The notes under the pieces are model-generated. The model made no database searches and had not been told where the DNA came from. It worked only from the letters and a program-made list of their open reading frames with translations. A DNA stretch of 27,500 nt, taken from contig CM043968.1 of the NCBI GenBank assembly GCA_014529385.2, positions 27,359,013-27,386,512 on the forward strand, given 5' to 3'. The position numbers and the translations under genes were made by a program. The stretch is from Adiantum capillus-veneris (Eukaryota > Streptophyta > Polypodiopsida > Polypodiales > Pteridaceae). The stretch's first letter is position 1. Each line of letters opens with the position of its first letter. This document shows, one piece after another, positions 11,034-21,181 of this stretch.

Positions 11034-11953
11034 ATGGCTCCACGAAAACTTGGGGCAAAATGCTCTCCAACACCCCCTAAACAAAGAAGACCATTGCATA
11101 CTCCTCTTCACCATAATTCAAAGAGGGAAGAGAGAAAACAAGAGAAGAAAAAGGCAAGAAAGAGGTCACCCTCTTCTCCATCTTCCTCATACTCTTCCTC
11201 TTATGAAGAAAGTGATGGTGCAAAAAAGGAGGAACAAGGGGAAAAAAAGGCGAGAAAGAGGCCACCCTCTTCTCCATCTTCCTCATCCTCTTCCTCTTTT
11301 GAATAAATTGATGGTGCAGCTCTTGAACCGCCCAAGAGAAGAGGCCATAGGAAATCCTATGCCTCTTGGAAAAGGTCATCCAAGCTCAAAAAGTTCAAAG
11401 AGGGAGAAAAGAACATCTCTTTCCTTATCTACGATGGCACATTTGGTGCTCCGGACAAAGTCTTGGCCTTTATCCTGGCAATTCGATGCGGCGTTTGGAG
11501 ATGAGGGCTTCATGGAGTCCTCTAAGCTACGTCATGTAGCTATGCATTTTCAAAAGTCCGCCAGGCAATAGTGGTCTAGCCTAAAAGCAAATGGTGAATC
11601 TCCACAAAGATGGAAAGCTTTAAGAGCTTGCATCATTAAGCAGTTTTTGGCTAGCGACACCAAAGACAAAGCACTCACCAAATGGCAAAGCTTGAAGCTC
11701 TCTCCCTATGAATCTATTCACAAATATGTAGACAAGTTTTGGGATTTACATCTCAAAGCCATTGTCTACAAAAAGATGGATTTTGGAGAGCAAAACTGGT
11801 AGTTTTGTGCGGGGATATGGCGGAGTATGTTAACTCCCAAAGGCCTCGCACCATATTTGCGGTCATACACCATAATATGGTGGCTTCAATAATCAACTTC
11901 CAACAAGGGGCTAAGAGAAATCGTAAGCCCATGGAAAACAAGGACCATAAATG
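11034..11953 (+). pseudogene. gag of plus-strand Ty3/gypsy element D, frameshifted
   Basis: An ATG at 11034 opens a frame starting MAPRKLGAKCSP, with a Lys/Arg-rich and Ser-rich tract that occurs twice (RKRSPSSPSSS and RKRPPSSPSSS). It then hits a TAA near 11302. Capsid similarity continues in other frames: IYDGTFGAPDKVLAF near 11430, then EGFMESSKLRHVAMHF, ALTKWQSLKLSPYESI and YVDKFWDLHLKAIV up to about 11775, with a stop at 11571 and a frame change near 11460. It is the capsid gene of the element whose pol follows at 12.2-15.45 kb. The basic/Ser-rich front end is unusual for gag and looks like a tandem expansion. Confidence 0.75.
11135..11315 (+). repeat. 96-bp in-frame tandem repeat within gag
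   Basis: The segment AAGGC-AGAAAGAGG...GATGGTGCA starting near 11151 recurs 96 bp later (near 11247), with GATGGTGCA at about 11214 and 11310. The period is 32 codons, so the repeat keeps frame and duplicates a basic plus poly-Ser module. Confidence 0.8.
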
Positions 11954-12059
11954 AGCCTAAGGGGAAGGACAAAGTCCAAAAGTCTCCCAAAGGCAACGCC
12001 AACAACAACAAAGCCAAGGAGAAGGGAGTTTATAAAGGCAAAAATAAACTCTCTCCTGA

Positions 12060-12165
12060 AGAGCTAGAGCATTATTAAAAAGATAACCGTTGTTTCAAGC
12101 ACGGGGAGCAAGGGCATGTCTATCGTGCTTGCCCCCACAAGAATACACGTAATGAGCCTCCTAGA
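12060..12165 (+). pseudogene. gag zinc knuckle of element D, degenerate
   Basis: The frame reads CFKHGEQGHVYRAC starting at 12091. The pattern is a CCHC knuckle with the second Cys replaced by His (C-x2-H-x4-H-x4-C). An in-frame TAA precedes it near 12077. The knuckle normally binds genomic RNA. Position after the capsid and before the protease is as expected. Confidence 0.7.
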
Positions 12166-12234
12166 GCTACCTTGGTTGAAATTCAAGAAGAGGATGCTCA
12201 TCACAAAGGAGATCCTCTATGTCATGCTTGGGGA

Positions 12235-12600
12235 AAGGTAAGAGAACATGATGCTTTCATTCTCTTTGACCCTGGTTCTATTCACAATTTCATATCCATA
12301 GAGTTGGCCACCTTGCTAGTCATACAAGCCTATTAGATGGGAGATTTCCTACCTGCTGATGGTGCTTTCAAGAAACAAGAAGATTCATATCCATAGAGTT
12401 GGCCACCTTGCTAGTCATACAAGCCTATTAGATGGGAGATGTCCTACCTGCTGATGGTGCTTTCAAGAAACAAGAAGATTCATTCACTCCCTTAATTGGG
12501 AAATTGAGGCTCCATGTCCAAAGCTATGTGGACAAGGAGGATTTCTTCATCTCTCCTCTCAAACATGAGGATGTAATCCTAGGGGCACCATGATTTGATT
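12235..12600 (+). pseudogene. Retropepsin of element D with internal tandem duplication
   Basis: The segment FILFDPGSIHNFIS near 12258-12300 corresponds to the protease active site, but the usual D-S/T-G is D-P-G, so catalysis is lost. A TAG follows at about 12333. A 95-bp segment is then repeated in tandem, shifting the frame. The later flap/substrate motif region (near 12500-12595) is still visible as HVQSYVDKEDFFISPLKHEDVILGAP, split by a stop right after. It is part of the broken gag-pol. Confidence 0.75.
12289..12478 (+). repeat. Tandem duplication, two 95-bp copies
   Basis: The sequence starting TTCATATCCATAGAG is present at 12289-12383 and again at 12384-12478, with a single visible mismatch (GAGATTTCC versus GAGATGTCC). 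Near identity marks it as a recent event relative to the decay of the gene around it. Confidence 0.95.
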
Positions 12601-12789
12601 TCATGTCTGCCAATGTTAAATTCCCTTAAAGACAAATCTACTTTAGGTACAGGAAAAAAGATATGTACATAGATGCTAAGGAGTTGGGTAGCACCATACC
12701 CATTGTACATAAGCAAGCTTTCAATAAGTCAACAAAGAGCTCTATTTCCGTGTACAAGATTTTTGTTAAAGATTCTTAAAATGAACCTA

Positions 12790-13925
12790 ATGTTTTAGCA
12801 AAAGAAGATATAAGAAATCAAAAGGAATTAGAGTTATCCAATTTCCTCAAGGGATTACAAAATGTTTTTATTGACGACATCCCTTGTGAGTTACCTCCCA
12901 AACGAGGGGATGACGATCATGCAATTGAACTTCTTCTAGGAAGCTCACTGCCTAGTAAACCTCCTTATCGAGTTTCTCAAGCTCAATAAGAGGAGATTAT
13001 GCGGCAAGTGCATGAGTTGGTTGAGAAAGGCATAGTTATGCCTAGATCATCTCCATTTTGTTCAACAATGTTATTAGTGCAAAAGAAAGATGGCACATAT
13101 TGTATGTGTGTCGACTATAGAGAACTAAATAGGATCACTACAAGAATAGGTTTCCCATTCCACAGGTAGAAGACTTATTTGATAAGCTACAGGGGTCAAC
13201 CTACTTCAGTAGGTTGACCTAAAAAGTGGCTACCATTAAATAAGAATAGTTGATCAAGACATTGTAAAGACCGCATTTTGCACTACGTTTGGTCTTTACT
13301 AGTACATTGTCATGCCTTTTGGCTTGACCAATTCACCAACTACATTTAACCTTTTGATGGAGAAGCTATTTAGGCCTCACCAAATCTTTACTAGAGTGTT
13401 TGATGATATAATGATCTGCTCTAATTCATTAGACGAACACAAGCTACACCTCTAGGTAATATTTCAAGTTTTATGAGAAAATAAACTTTATATTAATCGG
13501 AAGGAAAGTGATTTTTTCTTACAAAAGATTCAGTATTTAGGTCACCTTGGCTCTCAAGATGGCATCCAAATGGATCCGTCAAAGCTAAAGGTAATAAAAG
13601 GATGGCCTAATCCAAGGAATCTTCATGAACTAAGAAGCTTTATACGTATGTGTGCATACTATAAATGCTTCATAGAAAAGTTCTCACAAATCATAGGACC
13701 ATTACGTGACGTAACAAAGAAAAACGTTAGGTATATATGGCCCACCAAGGAGAACAATGCTTTTGAAAAGCTTAAAGAGAAGCTTATCTCTCAATCTATG
13801 CTTACACTACCGGATCTCTCAAAGCCATTTGAGGTCCAATGGAATGCCCGTGGTGATTGCCTTGGACCTGTTTTGCTCCAAGAAGGGCACGCCATAGCCT
13901 ATGAAATTTGAAGGCTTGAAATGTT
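12790..13925 (+). pseudogene. Reverse transcriptase of element D, multiply broken
   Basis: RT landmarks occur in order: a linker with LLGSSLPSKPPYR near 12930, PFCSTMLLVQKKDGT near 13055, MCVDYRELNRIT near 13105, then a frame change, a VMPFGLTNSPT segment near 13310, and VFDDIMICSNS near 13400, which holds the Asp-Asp pair. QYLGHLGSQDGIQMDPSKLKVI near 13540 begins the connection. Stops sit at about 12987 (CAA to TAA), 13455 (CAG to TAG) and 13473 (CGA to TGA). The first RNase H Asp region reads WNARGDCLGPVLLQEGH (near 13840), where DAS is expected, so that Asp is lost. Origin is certain, function excluded. Confidence 0.88.
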
Positions 13926-14354
13926 GAGCAAGCTCTAGGTATATATGAAAAGTAACTCTTAGCAGTTCTACATGTTCTAGACTCGTGGAATCACTATTTA
14001 CCGGGGACTCCTTTCATTATGCAAATTGATCACCAAAGCCTTAAGTACTTCATGACGCAGACCAAGATCTCTGACAAACAACTGAGGTGGGCAAATTTCC
14101 TTTTGCAATTTCATTTTCATATTGCTCACATTGCTGGAAAGAATAATCAAGTAGCCGATGCACTCTCAAGACAACTGAGAGTAAATGCAATATCCATAGC
14201 AACCCACAATGATCTATCTTCTATGATAGATGAGTACGCTATAGATCCCAATTTTAAAAGATGTGCTTTTAGCCCTTGCACTACGAAAGAAGGAAGAACC
14301 ATTTACCTTACAAGATGGTTATCCTCTCTACGGCAACAAACTATTAGTTACTAA
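13926..14354 (+). pseudogene. RNase H C-terminal part of element D
   Basis: It continues from the RT. After a stop near 13950 the frame reads through HVLDSWNHYLPGTPF, then QIDHQSLKYFMTQ, QLRWANFLLQFHFHI and NNQVADALSRQL, typical of the RNase H domain and its tether in Ty3/gypsy. The ATG-initiated frame at 14019 is internal to the polyprotein, not a real start. It is followed by the duplication at 14341-14428. Confidence 0.85.
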
Positions 14355-14428
14355 CTCACTACATGAGAAAGTAATGTAGTGAGTTAGTAACTATTAGTTA
14401 CTAACTCACTACACGAGAAAGTAATGTA
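14341..14428 (+). repeat. Direct repeat with an inverted copy between (template-switch scar)
   Basis: CTATTAGTTACTAACTCACTACA occurs at 14341 and again at 14391 as part of a 38-bp direct repeat with one mismatch (CATGAG versus CACGAG). Between the copies, 14376-14390 is the exact inverse complement of 14348-14362 (TTACTAACTCACTAC). The pattern fits a replication slip with a strand or template switch. Confidence 0.9.
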
Positions 14429-15448
14429 TGAATCCCATGCTCCTCCTTATGTGGGGCATAGAGGGATTTAGTCTACCCTAAAAGGGAAAGAAACATACTT
14501 CTATTGGCCTGCTATGAAAGAAAACATACAAGAGTATGTTTCAAAATGTGTGGTATGCCAAAAGACAAAGTTTGATAGAGGTAAGCAACCTTTGCCAATC
14601 CCTAATTCACCATGGGAGAGCATATCCATGGGTTTTATCTTTACATTGCCCAAGTCTATCCATGGGAATACATGAATATGGATGATAGTGGACAGGTTTA
14701 GCAAACAAGATCATTTTATACTTGTCAAAAAGACTATCAAGGCCCATCAAATGGAAACCCTCCTTATATCACAAATCTTCAAGTACCACGGCTTGCCAAT
14801 ATCCATAGTGTTTGATAGAGATCCTAGAATGACCAATAATTTTTGGAAGGGTCTCTTTGAGAATTTAGCTACAAGGCTAAACTTCTCTTCGGTCTATCAC
14901 CTGCAAACAGATGGCCAAAGTGAAATAGCTAACCTAACAGTTCTCGATCTACTAAAATCTTGTGTCATAGAAGTAGATCAAAAGTCCAAATGGGAGAAGT
15001 ACTTACCTTCAGTGGAGTATGCTTACAATAACACTCTACATACTTCCACGGGAAAAGCACCTTTGAGGTGTCATAGGGAAGATAAAAAAGTCCCCTGCTA
15101 GTCAAGGTACATGGGAAGATCTTCGCTGCAGATGAATATAGACAAGACCTACAAGAAACTTTCCAAAAGATTAAGGATGCTATTTCTATCTTTGAGCAAA
15201 GGCAAAAAGATGTTGCTGATAAGCAAAGAAGAGCTCTAGCCTTTAAACAAAATGCTTGGGTCTTGCTTAAGTTTCCCAAGGCAAGAATCCTACGGGACAT
15301 CAAAAGTACTATGCTAAGTTAGAAAAAAGGTACTATGGTCCCTTTCAGGTTCTTAGGCCAATCAATGAGATGAGCTATCAAATCAAATTTCCCAACCATT
15401 GGCTCATACACAATGATTTCCACGTAAGCCTACTAGATTCTCAATCAT
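14429..15448 (+). pseudogene. Integrase and pol C-terminus of element D
   Basis: The HHCC zinc module begins YESHAPPYVGHRG (near 14428-14468) and ends CVVCQKTK (near 14550). A TAG lies near 14470. The first catalytic Asp of the core, usually SMDFI, reads SMGFI (codon 14631-14633), so it is lost. The second is in VFDRDPRM (near 14810) and the Glu in QTDGQSEIAN (near 14920). The C-terminal part changes frame near 15100 and 15300 and ends with RYYGPFQVL, PNHWLIHNDFHVSLL and a TAG at about 15446-15448, the normal end of Ty3/gypsy pol in chromovirus-like elements without a recognisable chromodomain here. A stop near 14672 further breaks it. Confidence 0.88.
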
Positions 15449-18400
15449 AGTTTGCACTCTTTGGTCTACAATTCCCCTTGCACTCTGCATTTGAATCAAA
15501 AGTTCTTTGAGCTAAAGTTTTATTTCTTTCATACATTTGTATGTAGGTCGGTTTCCTAACACTAGATCAAGATCCAGACCCAAATATTTCAAATTAGATG
15601 CTGAATTTCTTTGCAAAAATAAATTAACAGCCTTATAATCTATCATCAATGTCCATTCAGGGACTCTGTCTAGCGGTTGAATACTACTCGGATGAGGGGG
15701 TAACTAACAAACTTCTTGATCATGGAAACTGGCTGATTTCTAGTTATGTACCATCTGCCTAGCTCTAGCATAGAGCATCTGGAAGTGTTCTAAATTAGAG
15801 AAAATAGTTTCATCTTCCAAAAACCTCCTTGTGATGGCCGCTGGTTTATGCCTTAATCTATTATTGAGTGTAATCAACTATAGGAAATGCTAATTTGTAG
15901 TGTTAGACTAAGAAGGATAGACTTAAACCTTAATATCTTTATCTTTGGTGGTTAGTGTTGTTTGATGTTGTAGTTCCTGTTGGTCCCCCGGTGTAGTGTT
16001 TTGTTGGGTTCCATTCATTATGCTGTTGAGCAGCAGCAACATATTGATGGAGGCTGATTCTGGTCGTCTAGCAGTACCAGCATTGCCTTTATCAGTGTCA
16101 TTGTCCCCAGCCAAAGCCGACCCTTTAGCAGTAGCATATCGGGTAGCAGACTGATTCTGGTCTTCTAGCAGTACCAATATTGCCTTTATTAGCATCATTG
16201 CCCCTAGCCAAAGCCGACCCTTCAACTCCCAAGCTTGACGGTGGGGAAGGGGAAGAGTATCATCATAATGTTCATCATGTTTATGTGGATTGTCCACTGT
16301 ATCTTCCTCCTTCTCTTCGTATGAATATTCTTTATGATTACTTTGAGTATTCATATAATCATTGATGGCTTGATTCACTAGTGTTGTGCTGTAATCATTT
16401 ACTTGTCCTGCAAATCGCTTTGAATGGAATCAATCACTACTTTAAGATCTTTAAGATTTAGTGTAACATGACCCTTTGTATTGAATATATTAGCAATATT
16501 TTGTAAATATACTTCCCTAATACAAACTGCTTGAACAAAGTGTGCATTTTGAGTAGCTCTTTATAATCGGAGTGCTTCATGCTTAGCAAAATATGAAATT
16601 TGTTAGCATCAGTCTGGGCTTTTCCCTTTGTTTCAAAAATCAGCTGTTTGTCATATTTCAACCTAAGAAGCTTAGTCTCCAGAGAACTGATGGTTCAAGC
16701 TGCATGGGCTTCCTCAATTTGATGGTGAAGAGCTTGGTCACCAATTTTCCTCTAAGCTTGCCGAGTCTCAGCTTTAGCTATTGCCAGTTCTACTTTGAGG
16801 TTTTCTAAACTATTGCTGGACACTCATGCTTCCATCATTTGTTTGAGATAGTGTACAATAGTATTCCAGGATGTCTGAATAGCAACAAAGAATCCATCTA
16901 TAATTGTGGCTATATCAAAATTGTCTGCCTCATAAATCAGCACAAGAGCTAGGTATGGAATTGTTTCTCTATCTGGTTTCCACAGTACCATCCTACCCTT
17001 TGAAAGATTTTTCTGCAGACGTTGGAGGCGGTCACACTTTACGATTGGTAAAGTTGACTCACTACTTTGCTGAATTGGAGAAATGGTAAAGACTTTATCC
17101 TTTCCTTTGTCAATCTTCCCTACTAGCATTGGCTGCTCAATAGGCTGGGTTTTTGAAGGCACAATGCAAGATGTTGCTTTGCCAAATCTTTTGTGCAAAT
17201 CCTTCAATACCTCAAAGCTTTTAGCCAAACTCGTCCTAGGTTTTTTTGAGAGACTGGTCTCAGTAGCTTCACCAGTTCTTTTCTGACCCACAACAACTAA
17301 TTGCTGACCTAGATGTGTATCCTGGTTTGGTTCTTCCTCATCAAAAGATATTTTAACCTTTTTTGGTGGTGCACCAGGTGATGTTTTCGAGGATTATTTC
17401 AATTTTTGATAAGGATCTAGACCTTGAGCCCAATAGAGAAATTGACAAACATACCAAGCTTTGAACAAATTTTGCGATTTCAGCTAGGCAGTTTGCTACG
17501 ACACACTAGTAGCCAAAAATTGACTGAGATTGATAGAAGCATAAGGATTCGATATCTTTGCCAGTAGCATGGCAAAGAGATTTCTAGAGACGTAGGTGGG
17601 ATTGTTCTTCACACTGATGGCTTCAGCAATAAACAAATATACTAAAGGGCATTCCGATGCTACTACTGGAACCCCTTGGCCACTAGCTTTCCTTTTCTTT
17701 CTGGCATGCTCATTTTCTTTTGGTATTGTACTGACATGCTCCAGTGTAGCTGGATAGGGTTTTGTGACATCAGGTAGTCTAAAAGCATAAGAGATTCTCC
17801 CAATTATGACTTGCAATTGGACTCCATTGATTATAGCAGTACCATGGTCAACATCAAATGTATCTAGCACCTGCTTAATGATTTCTATGTTGAAATCGAG
17901 TTTTGTGGCCGCAACCACTACTTGCCAATCCCAAAGCTCTAGGAGCTTTACTTCTTGGTCTGTGAATACATATTTGTGAACTTTGTTGTACGGAATGGAA
18001 GGTAGAGCTTGCGTGATAGTTCCGATCACTGTTATACTTCATCCATTTTCTCTTGCATCCTTTTTGATGTCTTTTGTCTGCCCATACATTGTGTATGCAC
18101 AAAACATTATGGATAGGAGGAATGCTCACTTGTATGCTCAAAGTCGTAGCATGGTGTGTTAGGTAAAGCAGGATGAGGTGTTGCAGAAGACGACAACGAG
18201 GTTGTAGGTAGTACTGTGGGAGTCTCAGAGCTTGGCGACGGCAAATGAGCAACATCAAAAAGTCATCATGCAGGAGATTTGTGCATGAAAATGCTTACAC
18301 TCAGCTCATTTTTATACGGGTCCATGCCATAAAAGCTCCACTACTTTCCGTTTTTGGGTTTATGTGCACCGTATTTGACATGGCACACATGCATTGGTCA

Positions 18401-18560
18401 CTTCTGCCAATGTTTCTATCATAATCCCCTTAATGATTTGATCAATGACTCCCTTTGGATCCTTACCTAACACTACCTTGGGTTGTGCCTAATCTTGAAT
18501 ATCTACTAGCTCTGAAAAAAATGTTATTATTGGCATGATACAAAAAAGATTCAAAGACTT
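15430..18560 (-). pseudogene. Long additional 3' ORF of element E, unrecognised, broken by stops
   Basis: On the minus strand, after the end of pol (about 18640), coding-like sequence continues for about 3 kb, cut by isolated stops. The best stretches are 18029-17496 (177 codons, including KLLELWDWQVVVAATKLDF and a segment GRISYAFRLPDVTKP), 17291-16824 (155 codons, basic start QKRTGEATETSLSKKPRTS), 16800-16458 (Leu/Lys/Glu-rich, coiled-coil-like, SSLETKLLRLKYDKQ) and scattered frames to about 15430. Several stops are one C-to-T step from CAG, CAA or CGA. I do not recognise a family. By position it is an extra ORF downstream of integrase, a place where some plant Ty3 elements carry an env-like or plant-mobile-domain-like ORF; I see no signal peptide or membrane segment, so env is not supported. 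Confidence 0.5.
16054..16222. repeat. Diverged tandem duplication, period 97 bp
   Basis: CTGATTCTGGTC-TCTAGCAGTACCA...GCCAAAGCCGACCCTT occurs at 16054-16125 and again at 16151-16222 with several mismatches. The period is not a multiple of three, so the two copies are read in different frames on the minus strand. It lies in the tail of the additional ORF. Confidence 0.85.
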
Positions 18561-18639
18561 TGCTTCTAGTTCATACTTGTCTACTGGTACTTTAGTCTCA
18601 AAAGGACCAGTATCAACATTCTATGAATCCCTTCACTGT

Positions 18640-19986
18640 TGGAATAGTAAAGCTTAATTTTGGCCCCATTATACATGCCAGGTAATAGTACTACATACAG
18701 ATATCGCAAGCTGAATGTACCATCTGAGAACACCCAATCTACTTCATATGGCCATCACCAGGCTATCTTGAGGTTTGGTTTTTTTGGTCCCAGTTTAGAC
18801 TAGTAAATTAGAAGCAGATCTCCTCTCTGAAATTCTCCACCTTTGATTCTACTATCGTGCCAATGCTTCCTTCATTGCTAAACTAGCTCTTGTTCCAGCA
18901 TTGCCAGTTGCGTTAACTCATCCAATTGTAGCAATTCTTCCAATCTTTGCTAAAGATTGTGATTGATGTCCATGCCATGCTCCACTACAGTCAAAGGATG
19001 GGAATAATAAACTCCATTGGCATGACCAATTCTGTTCCATATACCATTCAAAATGGTGTCATTCCAATGGTATCCTTATAAGATGTTTGATATGCCAATA
19101 AAGCAGTCTAAAATTTAGCATCCCACTGGTGTGGCTCCTTCTGAACTATCTTTGTCAAAATATTCTTAATGGTTTTATTACTACTCTATGCTTGACCATT
19201 GCATCAGGGATAATAAGGAGTGGATTTTCTATGTTTGACTTAAAGCATGTCCATCAATATTTCCATAGTATCATTAATGAAATGCATACCCTAGTCATAT
19301 AGAATTTTGATAGGGCAACCATATCGACATATGATATTTTCAAAAATGAAAATAGCAGTAGATTTAGTTGTATTAGTCGGAAGAGCCTTGGCCTCCACCC
19401 GCTTGCCAACATAACACGTAGCCATTAAAATGTATCGATTCTTTCTGGGAGCGAATTTCTTAAATCGACCCATAAAATTTAGACCCCATTATATAAATAC
19501 ACCCAAAGGTTGTACTAGAGTGAGAGGAGTCATATCTGTTGCTATAGGTCTACCCATCCTTTGGCATGCATCACAAGTTTTGGAAAATTCCCTGACATAA
19601 ACTATCATAGTTTCCCACCAAGGTCCTGCTTGCAATATCTTCTTATAAGTGACGTCAGTAGAAAAATGACCTCCTAAATAACCACAATGGGCTTCCGTAA
19701 TAATCTGCATTCTACCATGCATTAGTACACATCTTTGGAGAGCAACGTCCACATCCAACCTATACTGTAAACCCCCAATAAGAGTAAACTTTAAACTTTT
19801 GACAATCAATGCCTTCTTCTGATTCTGAGACCAAGTGTTTGGGAATCCCTCTTTCTGAGGAAAATCATATCTTTCTTGCCATGTTGGATCTGGATTTTCT
19901 TCAGTTGAATCTTGGAACAACTCAGCATCCACTGTCTCATCTCTCAGAATGACCTTCAGTGCTTCTGGATAGAAAGTCAGTGCCAT
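18640..19986 (-). pseudogene. Integrase and pol C-terminus of element E
   Basis: The minus-strand frame from 19986 shows the RNase H-integrase linker and then the HHCC zinc module (ITEAHCGYLGGHFS ... CDACQRMG). It stops at 19489, then resumes in the frame 19473-19291 with the core (FMGRFKKFAPRKNRYILMATCYVGKRVEAKAL). The first catalytic Asp position, usually GLDFMG, reads GLNFMG. The second is in ILYD near 19291, followed by a stop. Further left the C-terminal domain is visible in pieces: WHDSRIKGGEFQRGDLLLIY near 18830 and the terminal NGAKIKLYY near 18645. The motifs are those of a Ty3/gypsy lineage different from element D. Confidence 0.85.
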
Positions 19987-20378
19987 AATGTGCCTTATCA
20001 GGTTTGTGAAAAATGCAAAATTTTAATTCCATTGGGAAAATCATTCAGCAAATCAGTATGCCCTGAATAATGACTTTGTTGATAAAAAACAATAATACCT
20101 TATGATCCACATAAAAATGAAATAGTTTTCCTAGTAGGTAGTGCCAAAACTTAGTTGCATTGAACCATTCCTAGTGATTCTCTTTCTGTAGTGGTGTATC
20201 CTTGCTCAACAATACTGAACGTGCAACTGGCCAAGTAAACTGGGTAGTTGGTGTTTCCATAAGGTTGGGCCAGTATAGTTCCCATTTCTAGTTCCAAAGC
20301 ATCCACATGGACATGCAAAATAACATCCCATTTTGGTTGTCAAAGGAGTGGTTTCCTGATAGTATCATTTTTCAAACA
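19987..20378 (-). pseudogene. RNase H of element E, degraded
   Basis: The minus-strand frame between RT and integrase reads HVHVDALELEMGTILAQPYGN and PVYLASCTFSIVEQGYTTTEKE, the beta-strand with catalytic Asp and the following region of retroviral-type RNase H. It is interrupted by several stops. Position and motif order fit the same pol gene. Confidence 0.8.
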
Positions 20379-21181
20379 TTAGAAGCTTTCCTCACACTCA
20401 ATGGTCCATATAAACTTATTTCTTTTCCTAGTGAGCTCATATGAAGGTAGGGCTTTGGTTGTAAACATATGAATGAACCTTTTGTAGAAGTTGATATAGC
20501 CCAAGAATGAACTTAATTCATACACATTTTTGGGTGCCTTAGCTTGTTGGACACATTTCACCTTATCATTGGCCATCTGAATACCATTCCGAGACAAAAT
20601 ATGCCCTAGAAACTTCCCTTTCCAGACCATGAAGAATGACTTGAATGGATTCAAGAAGATTCTTTTTTCCCTACACCTTTCAAAGACCATTTTTAAGAAT
20701 AATAAATGCATCTCTTCCTTAGAAAAGACTGTAAAATCATCCATGAGGCTAGAAACCTGTGTAGGAATTCACTCAATATTTCCATCATACAACGTTGAAA
20801 CGTTGCTGGAGCATCAAACAGATCAAATGGAATTAGCAGATATGTAAATTCTCTCCATTCAATGATAAATGTATTCTTGGCTCTATCTTTAGGTGCTATC
20901 TTCAACTGGTTATAGCCACTATATCCATCCATAAAGCTGTACATTTCATGGCCTGCGATTTCATTCAAAATCATATCTATGAATGGTAATGGGAATAGAT
21001 CTTTAATAGTCCGGGCATTCACTTTTTTGTAGTCCACACAAACCCTAAGCTTCCCATTCTTCTTTGGAACCACCACTATTGGAAATAACCAGTTGTTGCT
21101 ACTATCCACTTCAATAATGAACCCTGCCTTAAGAAAAATTTCTATCTCCTCCTTGACTTTCTTGGCATAATTAGGATTCAT
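20379..21181 (-). pseudogene. Reverse transcriptase of element E, one frameshift at the active site
   Basis: The frame 21181-20693 covers the fingers and palm (FPIVVVPKKNGKLRVCVDYKK, SFMDGYSGYNQ with the first Asp, FDLFDAPATFQRCM). The frame 20744-20379 continues with MDDFTVFSKEE, the catalytic Asp pair, then FLGHILSRNGIQM and the connection (SSFLGYINFYKRFI). The two frames overlap at about 20693-20750, so one frameshift falls just before the Asp pair. The MDDFTVFS form of the motif differs from the FDD forms of elements A and D and points to a separate lineage, perhaps nearer Tat/Athila; that placement is inference. Confidence 0.88.

Noticed and set aside
11077-11379. Minus-strand Phe/Leu/Ser-rich frame resembling membrane segments
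   Set aside because: It is the antisense of the Lys/Ser-rich gag repeat and not an independent gene.
17875-18258. 127-codon minus-strand frame rich in His, Leu and Arg
   Set aside because: It overlaps the better-supported 177-codon frame at 17496-18029 and looks like an out-of-frame shadow.
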